Below, piece by piece: positions 16,467-23,124 of a stretch of DNA of 23,124 bases. A program made the translations under genes and the position numbers. The stretch covers positions 38,818 to 61,941 of the forward strand of contig PDIP01000104.1 of NCBI GenBank assembly GCA_002811645.1, read 5' to 3'. The stretch is from Corallochytrium limacisporum. Its lineage: Eukaryota; Opisthokonta. The notes beneath the pieces were generated by a model. The model was not told where the DNA came from. It did not search any database and saw only the letters and a list, made by a program, of their open reading frames with translations. The stretch's first letter is position 1; the number at the start of each line of letters is the position of its first letter.

Positions 16467-17471
16467 TCATTTCTCATCAAAGGTCTTTGCCTCCATGCCT
16501 TCCGGTGGTTGAGGCTTGACCTCTTTCTCTCCCACTTCTCCCCAGTTGGTGCTCAGGACAGTTCCACCGCTCTCCATGAATGATTTATTCATAGCTCTAC
16601 GGACCTCTTCGCTGCTGTCCTTGTAGATGTTTTGGAATAGACGGTTCAATGCAGCGTCACCTTCCAGCTTCTCATTCTTTTCCGCTTCTTCGACTTCCTT
16701 TTCAAGCTGGTCCCAGTTGATCTTCTTCTTTGAGCTCGAGGGATAAGTCGGTTTCAAGTCCTGTGTGGCCTTTTCAAGTGCATCCCATCGTCCAAAACTA
16801 GCTTTGGGCATTCTTACCTCTATCTTGGTTCCGTAGATCTTGTGCGTCGACTCGGCAACATTGATCTTGGCAAACAAGTCAACATCATAGTTCCACTCCC
16901 GACCTTCGCCCAACTTCAGAGTAATATCGACATTTTGATCCGAGAAGTTGACAGTAAGATCGTCTGCCTTTATCTTCTTCTGAAAAATAGTAATGACAAC
17001 CATTGCATCCGTTTGATACCATTCATGCTTGATCTGTGGTTTGGCTGCGTCGACCTCCATGGATGCTTCCTGGCTTGCGGGCTGGGCCGGACCTGACTTC
17101 TCTTTTTCCATTTCCATGGCCTGTCCAGCCTTCTCCTGCCACTCTTTGTAAGATTCTTTGCTCGGGTCCTCCTTTACAGCCTGAATGAAGGCATCATGAG
17201 CCTCGGCAAACTTGGATAGTTGGTACAGCGCTTTGCCCTTCCGCTCGCTCAATATGGCAGAAGAGGTTCCATAGGTGAGCGCCTTGTCCACATCAGCAAC
17301 TGCCTCGGTGTAGTTTCCCAGTTTGAATTGGGCTGCACTCCGCTTGGCATAGATTTGCCCTGCTTCAGGGGCCTTCTCAGCGGCGTCGTTATATTTCTGC
17401 AGAGCCGCGGCATACTGGTCGTCAACCATCAGCTCATTGGCTGCTGCGAGATCCTCCTTCACAATATCCAT
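16467..17471 (-). CDS. SUGT1: SGT1 (SUGT1) HSP90 co-chaperone
   Basis: SGT1 is an adaptor between HSP90 and SCF/CBF3 clients, needed for kinetochore assembly and for stability of leucine-rich-repeat proteins. The 334-residue protein shows the full three-part architecture. The TPR region is at about 1-115 (ANELMVDDQYAAALQKYNDAA, then AKRSAAQFKLGNYTEAVADVDKAL). An acidic linker follows. The CS domain is at about 147-232 (KHEWYQTDAMVVITIFQK through KIYGTKIEVRMPKA). The SGS domain is at about 241-334 (INWDQLEKE, ALNRLFQNIYKDSSEEVRRAMNKSFMESGGTVLSTNW). Some animals lack the TPR part; here it is kept, as in yeast, plants and human. The ATG has a near-ideal context (A at -3, G at +4). The gene shares a 466 bp bidirectional promoter region with APC1 and converges on PTPA. 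Confidence 0.97.
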   Translation of the reverse strand: MDIVKEDLAAANELMVDDQYAAALQKYNDAAEKAPEAGQIYAKRSAAQFKLGNYTEAVADVDKALTYGTSSAILSERKGKALYQLSKFAEAHDAFIQAVKEDPSKESYKEWQEKAGQAMEMEKEKSGPAQPASQEASMEVDAAKPQIKHEWYQTDAMVVITIFQKKIKADDLTVNFSDQNVDITLKLGEGREWNYDVDLFAKINVAESTHKIYGTKIEVRMPKASFGRWDALEKATQDLKPTYPSSSKKKINWDQLEKEVEEAEKNEKLEGDAALNRLFQNIYKDSSEEVRRAMNKSFMESGGTVLSTNWGEVGEKEVKPQPPEGMEAKTFDEK

Positions 17472-17753
17472 CCTTGATTCAGGCCCTTACACGTCCTTCT
17501 GTCATGCAGTGATCAAATCTTAAGGTTGGAATGTTTGTGCCCCGCTACTATTCAAGTAGCAAAGCCCCCTTTGTTGCCCTTCGTTACCTGCGTCTCGACT
17601 GCAGGCTCTCCTCGTCCCAACGCGGACAAGGGGAAAAACTTCAGCTCGCGAAAGTTCCAGAGATGGCTGTACTCAAGTCGAATGCATAGCAGCTAGTTAT
17701 TCGGGGCCTATTTTCTTTCGTCTGGCCTTTGGAGGAAGGGATGGGTGCAGAAT

Positions 17754-17762
17754 GGCGCGAAA
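17754..17762. promoter_or_regulatory. E2F-like site GGCGCGAAA in the SGT1/APC1 spacer
   Basis: This is the same nonamer as at 9690-9698 upstream of CEP44, 176 bp upstream of the APC1 ATG. Its reverse complement TTTCGCGCC fits TTTSSCGC. The call rests on the consensus plus recurrence only. Confidence 0.35.
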
Positions 17763-17868
17763 GGCAGGGCAGAAATCGAGGCCACGGATCCGGAGGGTCT
17801 CAAGGGTACTTGAGCCGTAGGCGCTGGCTGTTTATACGCGTGTAGAGTCTGTGTTCAAGGAATCCACG

Positions 17869-17927
17869 ATGCGTGTCGACAAAGATATGGACTGGTAGAT
17901 ATGTTGCGCTGAAATATGTACGTATAG
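17869..17927 (+). other. Cluster of three upstream ORFs before APC1
   Basis: Three ATG-to-stop mini-ORFs lie within 59 bases: 17869-17898 (nine residues, in frame with APC1 but closed by TAG), 17901-17912 (three residues) and 17916-17927 (three residues). The last ends 10 bases before the APC1 ATG. They matter only if transcription starts upstream of 17869. Confidence 0.4.
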
Positions 17928-17937
17928 CTGGTATCCT

Positions 17938-20900
17938 ATGCGTCTGATAGACCTTCCGGGTCCGCACAGGACCGAAAGCAGTCTAGGTTGGTCCCATGAT
18001 CATGTTTGGAACGGAAAGCGTTGTGTGATCGAAAACTCTGCTGGTGGGTACACTGTAATTTCAGCCGATGGAACCTCGTTGCACGTCTGTTCCCCAGGAT
18101 CGAGACCATTTTCCTTTACATATGGCGGATATCTTCGCGGTTTTTGTGAACCCACTTTCTCTGCCGACATTTCGTCTGGGTCTCAATTGATCCTTCATCA
18201 TGGCAAGCGGGCAGATAAGTTGACAGCCATTGATACCGACAATTTGAGCTCAATAGAGATTGCTCTGCCTTTTCCAGTGAAGCAAATAGCCCCCTTGGGA
18301 CAGTATGGAATTGTTTTGCTCCGGGAGGATCTCCCAGAATACGCGGAACAGAAGCCTGATACATCGTTCACGCTGTTTTCACTCACCAGTTGCCACGGTG
18401 AGCTGAAGCCGTTGACTATGCCCTGGATGGCAGAATTAGGCAACTTGTCACAAATGTCATTAATGGAACAACGGGGACATGCGGATAGAGCAGTCTTCGG
18501 ACTAATCGCGGGCAACGAAGACAGCAGGCTGACAGGATACATCTTCGAAGTTTTCCCTGTCAGTGCATCGACTGCTCTAGCATCACAAGCATCTTGGGAA
18601 CCGTTGCATTTGCCGAACAACACCTTGGCGTCAGCCAGGCGGCTCTCGCAAATCACGAAGGCTGTTTCGGATGAAGTGCGGAGTATGTCATTCAGCGTCT
18701 ACGGTGGCATCACCCCTCGAACCACCGCCGCAGAAGCGGCTCAACAGACTGCCTATGAGATTGTCTTCAATCATCGTGAGGTCGAAGCTGACTTTGCGGC
18801 TCAATTAGTGAGAAGCATTGAGAGCAAAAGCGTCAACAGTGGTGAAAATCGATCGTCTGCAGTCATTGTGTGGTCCAACCTCGAACAGGCATCGGTGGTA
18901 GGATCTGAAGACGTATTGGCCAGATACTCTGTCCTAATTGGCATGTGGGAAACCTTGTACATGTTCGAAATTGTTTCCGCGTCTGACGAAGACATGACAT
19001 TTAGCAGCCAGGAGAACACACCTAGGGCCATTTCTGACATGCCCACTTCGGCACGTTCGAAGCACAGAATCAGTCAAATCATCCCAGCCAGAGCTACATG
19101 CGTTATACCCGATGTCCTTCTACCTCTCAATAACGATCGGAAGGGAACGGCCTGTAGATTGGTGCAGAGACCAAAAGAGGGAATCATTGACGTCTACCGT
19201 GGGTCTGCAACCATTTTCAGTTTGCGCCCAAGCAAGAGACACCATAATGACGTCATGCAGGTGTACCTGAAGTCTTTGCTGTACCTGGGTGATAACGTAT
19301 ACAGAGTTCCGCTTGGTACAGAATCACACCTGCTTAGTGAATTCCTGCTCGGCCTCGCGGAATATGCAACGCCAGTAGAAGTGTCTTCAGATTTCTTCTG
19401 TGCCTTCTTTGGCCAACGCTTTAGCTCTAAAAGTGAGTGGATTGGACTCTGCTTTGCGTTGGGCATGGATCCTCATAGCCTTTACGAAGCAATGAAGCGG
19501 GATAATAGGAGCGGCCGCATCTCCAACGCCGCCCTGTTAAGGATGAGATGTGCTCTGCAGTCTGCAGCATCTGCGTCTGCACTGACCTTCGGGTCAGAAA
19601 GAAAGAGCGCGTGTGAATGGCATGGCGCGATTCCTTTAGCCTTTGCCGCGCTCGAGGCACGGGCAGGTACAGACAAGAGATACTGCAACGATCTCGCTCT
19701 GCTGAGGTACATCCTGGAGGCATGGAAGAAAGATACACGTTCCACAGAAGCACTAGAGGCGCAGCTACGTAACATACACATCGCAGACAGACCTAAACCG
19801 CCCCTCAATGTCCACGATTTGGTTGCCAGCGACGGAAGGTGTCCTTCTAGACTGCGAATTCTGTCCAGTTCGGTTCCAATCCTGCTGCGCACAGTATTGT
19901 CAATGGATGAGGGCGAGGAGAACATTGAAGAGCTAACTAAGGCCCTTCTGGTTTCGCGCCTGGACAAAATTGCTAATAGTGGACAGCTGGGACAAAATCG
20001 ACGAACAAATCTGGGTTTGCCTCAGATAGATACAATGACACATGCATCTGCGTCCGCTGAGGCATACGGGGTTCTCCTGGACATTGATATTCATATTGCC
20101 CGCCATTGGTGCCTTCGATTCCCCAACGATGTAAGGCTCTTTGAGTTGTACGCTCTGTTGGATTCCTCTAAGCCTGGTATCATCCATCTTGAGGAAGGCG
20201 AGGAAGGGGAGGAAGAGAATCGCATGCTTCAGCAGCAACAGGGACAGCACGCTGCTATCCAGGCAAAGCTCCTGAGCCAGGCGACGTATACCTTGTCTCT
20301 GTCCAGTGGCAAGGCAATGATCTTTGTGGGTACGCTGCAGGCTATCCCAAGCGAACCTCTGAAGTCGACCCCTGTATGCTTAGACGGTCGACTCCCAGGA
20401 TCACCTGTAGTTTACCCGATTGACAAGAGTCAGATCAATGACGACATTTTCCATTGGCCTGATTTTCACAATGGTGTTGCACAGGCCTTGAGACTGGCCA
20501 GGGAATCCCAGAACAATGACATTGGTAGCACATGGATTGCGTACAATCGACCCCGTCAACTCAGCAATTTCCATGCCGGCATCCTGATGGGATTAGGTCT
20601 GCACGGCTGCCTCGCACAACTAACTCCAGCCCACATGTACTCCTACCTGCGAGCGCACCAAGAGTCCACTTGTATTGCACTACTTTTGGGACTGAGCTTC
20701 GCGAAGCGCGGTTCCGAAGATCCTACTATTATGAAGATGCTGAGCATTCATATTCCTGCACTTTTACCGCCTCTATCGAGTCCACTGAATATCAGTCTGA
20801 ATATTGAGACGGCTGCCATAGCGTCCCTGGGATTCCTGCACCTTGGTACGAGAGATGACTTTGTGGCTAGTGTTTGTCACCGGGAACTAATGCGCAGTGG

Positions 20901-23004
20901 CGATGTCTCCGACAGCGGTTCGGCCGAATCGTCATCCCGGGTCCACGGAGGTGCGCGAGCTCTGGCAGCAGGTATTGGTATTGGTCTTGTGTGCCTGGGC
21001 ATGCACGGCGAGGGACTCGACGTGGATGAAAATGTGCGTGTCCTTCGGGCAAGTTCGGCGGGCCCGGGCAAGCCAGAAAGTTCTAGTGCTCGTCAGTCGT
21101 CCATCCTTCGGACTATCATTGACGAACTCACGATGCTTCTGCAAGGTGACAGCGCAGAATTGGTTCCCTGGCGCGATGCTGTGGAGTCTAATGACTTGAC
21201 GGCGTCAATCAGCCCGGCAGAGCCGATGACGGTCGAGGACCCACGGCCTATGAGGTCGCACGCGGCTCCTTTTTGGGATGCTGCTCAGCAACACCAGACA
21301 ATTGGACCGATGGGAAACAGCAGCGTAGATGTCAATGCCTCCCTGCCGGGTGTAATGATTGCGCTTGCGTTCATCTATTTGGGCAGCAACGATCCCGACA
21401 TGGGCCGCAAACTGAAAGTTCCCGCAACAGCATTCTTGCTGGATGACGTGCGTCCAGACATGCTCCTTCTGCGTGTCCTCTGCCACAGCTTAATCATGTG
21501 GGACAATGTTGTGGCATCTACGGACTGGATTCAAGCCTGTCTGCCGGACTTGCTGAGAGAGCATATGTATCTTTTGGAAGACGGCTGTGAACCAAACAGA
21601 GTCAATACGAAACGTTCTGTGTGGCATCGGGACGAGGAGGCTCGTCTTCAGGCCCTGCTTAATTGCATCGCCGGTGCCTTCTTCGCCTTGGGACTAAAAT
21701 ATGCCGGAACTCAAAACGAAAAAATGGCCGGACTGGGCCGTGAGCGCATTCTACAGCTGCTCAAACGCAGAAAGAAACTGCAACAGAAACACCCTAGTGT
21801 TGCCCATAGTATCACAACGTGCATTGTCACCATCTATTCTGCATGTTGCATGAACATGGCAGGTACTGGCGATCTTGGTTTGCTCCGTATTGGGCGCCGG
21901 CTTCAATATACTTGGCGGTCCACGGGCACGTACGGAGATCACATGGCCCTGAGCATGAGCATTGGGTTACTCAGCCTCGGTGGTGGTTTCTGGACCCTTA
22001 AGCGCACGCCATTTGCGCTGGCATGCTTGGTCATCAGTTTCTATCCGTACTGGCCAACCCGGCCAACTGACAATCGGTATCATCTGCAGGCCCTGCGTCC
22101 ATTCTGGTATTTCGCCGCCGAGGAGCGCTGCCTGCGGGCCTTTGACGTGATGACCGGTGAACCTTGCAATGCAAGCGTGCGAATTCACTTTCGAGACGTG
22201 GACAAGGCTCGCATGGCGACCACCCTGCAGCTCCCATGCCCGATCCCGGAGATAGATCGCATACGCAGCCTGCAGGTTACCAGTCGAGAACACCTGACCT
22301 ACACAATAGATGCTGCAACGGATGGCAAGCTTCTGCGGGAATTGTGCTTGAAGGGGCACATTTTTGTACAGCAAATCGGCCGGAACCATCAACTGCAGCA
22401 CGATGCCACTGAAATGACGCAGTTACAAACACATACCAGCGAGATCATTCGTTCCTGGGCCTCGTTGATGAACCACACAGCCGCAAATCCGCATCTGTCG
22501 CATCACGAATTGCAGAGCATTGTCGCCACGGTCGTGGAATGGTGCCAGAGGCAACAACTACGCCATAGTACGCAGAGCATCAACCAGATTCCTCGCCCTC
22601 AGGTCATCGAGGACGATGAAGGCATAGAACGAGTCCTCGACTGGGTAATGTTAAAATTGGAATCGATCGTCACGGCAGGAGCGCAGAGCCCCCCCAAGGT
22701 GGATGCTCTGCGTGCCTATTTGAGAGGCTCGGTCGCTGCTCAAGAGACAAGCAGCAGTAAATCACCAGCCACCGAGGTCGATTCTTTTGTGCCTCTAGCC
22801 TCTGCATTGCTCATCATGCCACAGACCGATAAACAGTCACGACTGCTGCAGATAATTCTGAACAGCCTAGAGTCCGGAGACGTTGATGGGCCGCAGGCCT
22901 TTGCCATCCTACGCCAAGCCCTACGCACCACGCAATCCGAACGTATGCGTGACATCGTGGAACCACTGCTAGAGGGAGTCTGTGGTATCAATCAAGCTGC
23001 ATGA
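17938..23004 (+). CDS. ANAPC1: Anaphase-promoting complex subunit 1 (APC1)
   Basis: APC1 is the largest scaffold subunit of the APC/C ubiquitin ligase that drives anaphase onset and mitotic exit. The 1688-residue protein opens with the APC1 N-terminal propeller region (about 1-400; an IEIALPFPVKQIAPLGQYGIVLL strand set matches the human SLPFQV-ANVWPTKYGLLFE block). A helical middle domain includes an acidic stretch near 755-768 followed by a Q-run. Proteasome/cyclosome (PC) repeats span about 875-1385: HAGILMGLGLHG at 879, HGGARALAAGIGIGLVCLGMHG at 1003, PGVMIALAFIYLG near 1137, and MALSMSIGLLSLGGG near 1336. The C-terminal domain starts at LQALRPFWYFAAEERCL (about 1383). Human APC1 has 1944 residues; the shortening lies mainly in the N-terminus and loops. 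The ATG context is weak (C at -3), but an in-frame stop at 17896 rules out a longer N-terminus within this exon. Confidence 0.95.
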   Translation: MRLIDLPGPHRTESSLGWSHDHVWNGKRCVIENSAGGYTVISADGTSLHVCSPGSRPFSFTYGGYLRGFCEPTFSADISSGSQLILHHGKRADKLTAIDTDNLSSIEIALPFPVKQIAPLGQYGIVLLREDLPEYAEQKPDTSFTLFSLTSCHGELKPLTMPWMAELGNLSQMSLMEQRGHADRAVFGLIAGNEDSRLTGYIFEVFPVSASTALASQASWEPLHLPNNTLASARRLSQITKAVSDEVRSMSFSVYGGITPRTTAAEAAQQTAYEIVFNHREVEADFAAQLVRSIESKSVNSGENRSSAVIVWSNLEQASVVGSEDVLARYSVLIGMWETLYMFEIVSASDEDMTFSSQENTPRAISDMPTSARSKHRISQIIPARATCVIPDVLLPLNNDRKGTACRLVQRPKEGIIDVYRGSATIFSLRPSKRHHNDVMQVYLKSLLYLGDNVYRVPLGTESHLLSEFLLGLAEYATPVEVSSDFFCAFFGQRFSSKSEWIGLCFALGMDPHSLYEAMKRDNRSGRISNAALLRMRCALQSAASASALTFGSERKSACEWHGAIPLAFAALEARAGTDKRYCNDLALLRYILEAWKKDTRSTEALEAQLRNIHIADRPKPPLNVHDLVASDGRCPSRLRILSSSVPILLRTVLSMDEGEENIEELTKALLVSRLDKIANSGQLGQNRRTNLGLPQIDTMTHASASAEAYGVLLDIDIHIARHWCLRFPNDVRLFELYALLDSSKPGIIHLEEGEEGEEENRMLQQQQGQHAAIQAKLLSQATYTLSLSSGKAMIFVGTLQAIPSEPLKSTPVCLDGRLPGSPVVYPIDKSQINDDIFHWPDFHNGVAQALRLARESQNNDIGSTWIAYNRPRQLSNFHAGILMGLGLHGCLAQLTPAHMYSYLRAHQESTCIALLLGLSFAKRGSEDPTIMKMLSIHIPALLPPLSSPLNISLNIETAAIASLGFLHLGTRDDFVASVCHRELMRSGDVSDSGSAESSSRVHGGARALAAGIGIGLVCLGMHGEGLDVDENVRVLRASSAGPGKPESSSARQSSILRTIIDELTMLLQGDSAELVPWRDAVESNDLTASISPAEPMTVEDPRPMRSHAAPFWDAAQQHQTIGPMGNSSVDVNASLPGVMIALAFIYLGSNDPDMGRKLKVPATAFLLDDVRPDMLLLRVLCHSLIMWDNVVASTDWIQACLPDLLREHMYLLEDGCEPNRVNTKRSVWHRDEEARLQALLNCIAGAFFALGLKYAGTQNEKMAGLGRERILQLLKRRKKLQQKHPSVAHSITTCIVTIYSACCMNMAGTGDLGLLRIGRRLQYTWRSTGTYGDHMALSMSIGLLSLGGGFWTLKRTPFALACLVISFYPYWPTRPTDNRYHLQALRPFWYFAAEERCLRAFDVMTGEPCNASVRIHFRDVDKARMATTLQLPCPIPEIDRIRSLQVTSREHLTYTIDAATDGKLLRELCLKGHIFVQQIGRNHQLQHDATEMTQLQTHTSEIIRSWASLMNHTAANPHLSHHELQSIVATVVEWCQRQQLRHSTQSINQIPRPQVIEDDEGIERVLDWVMLKLESIVTAGAQSPPKVDALRAYLRGSVAAQETSSSKSPATEVDSFVPLASALLIMPQTDKQSRLLQIILNSLESGDVDGPQAFAILRQALRTTQSERMRDIVEPLLEGVCGINQAA

Positions 23005-23029
23005 AAAGAACCGTTCGTATAGTATAGTC

Positions 23030-23035
23030 AATAAA
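23030..23035 (+). terminator. Poly(A) signal AATAAA for APC1
   Basis: A canonical hexamer lies 25 bases after the APC1 TGA. The GT-rich and C-rich sequence further on is compatible with cleavage shortly downstream. Confidence 0.6.
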
Positions 23036-23124
23036 GCTCGTGCAAGATGAACGAGGTCCGTCATCTCTCCACTGCCCATGATCTTGCGAGCCCCTCTCAT
23101 CTAGTTCTCTCCCCCCGCCCCCCC

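Larger units (their letters stand above)
17472..17937. promoter_or_regulatory. Bidirectional promoter region SGT1/APC1
   Basis: This 466 bp spacer lies between two divergent starts. It has E2F-like TCGCGAAA (17646-17653) and GGCGCGAAA (17754-17762), an MCB-like ACGCGT next to a TTTATA word (17831-17841), and three tiny upstream ORFs packed before the APC1 ATG. It is the only head-to-head spacer here without long G/C homopolymers. Confidence 0.45.

Overview
This is a gene-dense stretch of nuclear DNA from a eukaryote. It carries eight protein-coding genes, and every one reads as a single uninterrupted exon, up to 5.1 kb long. Three things point to a holozoan (animal-side) lineage. There is a Groucho/TLE corepressor with both its Q domain and its WD40 propeller. 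There is a CEP44/CEP135 centriolar pair. The remaining genes are ordinary eukaryotic ones (PPIP5K, mitochondrial RF1, PTPA, SGT1, APC1). The lack of introns and the short spacers fit a compact, intron-poor, centriole-bearing unicellular holozoan, for example something near Corallochytrea or early ichthyosporeans. That placement is inference and has not been tested by phylogeny.

Layout, left to right: a GC-rich leader (1-549); PPIP5K/Vip1 inositol-pyrophosphate kinase (+, 550-4059); mitochondrial peptide chain release factor 1 (+, about 4460-5806); Groucho/TLE (-, 5883-8627); a 1.35 kb spacer with hairpins, a degenerate tRNA-like unit and G/C tracts; CEP44 (+, 9982-11250); CEP135/Bld10 (-, 11345-14707); a 785 bp spacer with poly-G tracts and strong inverted repeats; PTPA (+, 15493-16392); SGT1 (-, 16467-17471); a 466 bp bidirectional promoter; and APC1 (+, 17938-23004). 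The window begins and ends in C/G homopolymer runs, which look like assembly break points.

From the second gene on, the genes alternate strictly + - + - + - +. The three tail-to-tail gaps are nearly constant (76, 94 and 74 bp) and the three head-to-head gaps are long (466-1354 bp). The G/C tracts and GGTGG/CCACC hairpins occur in the spacers upstream of gene starts and not in the convergent gaps.

Functionally, the last five genes in a row concern centrioles or mitosis. CEP44 and CEP135 build centrioles. PTPA activates PP2A. SGT1 is an HSP90 co-chaperone needed for kinetochore and SCF assembly. APC1 is the scaffold of the anaphase-promoting complex. E2F-like (GGCGCGAAA) and MCB-like (ACGCGT) words occur upstream of CEP44 and in the SGT1/APC1 spacer, so shared cell-cycle timing is possible but unproven. 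I found no bacterial-type operon, CRISPR array, insertion sequence or viral gene. The most noteworthy items are the TLE protein with a 310-residue Gln-rich extension ahead of its Q domain, and the centriolar gene pair.
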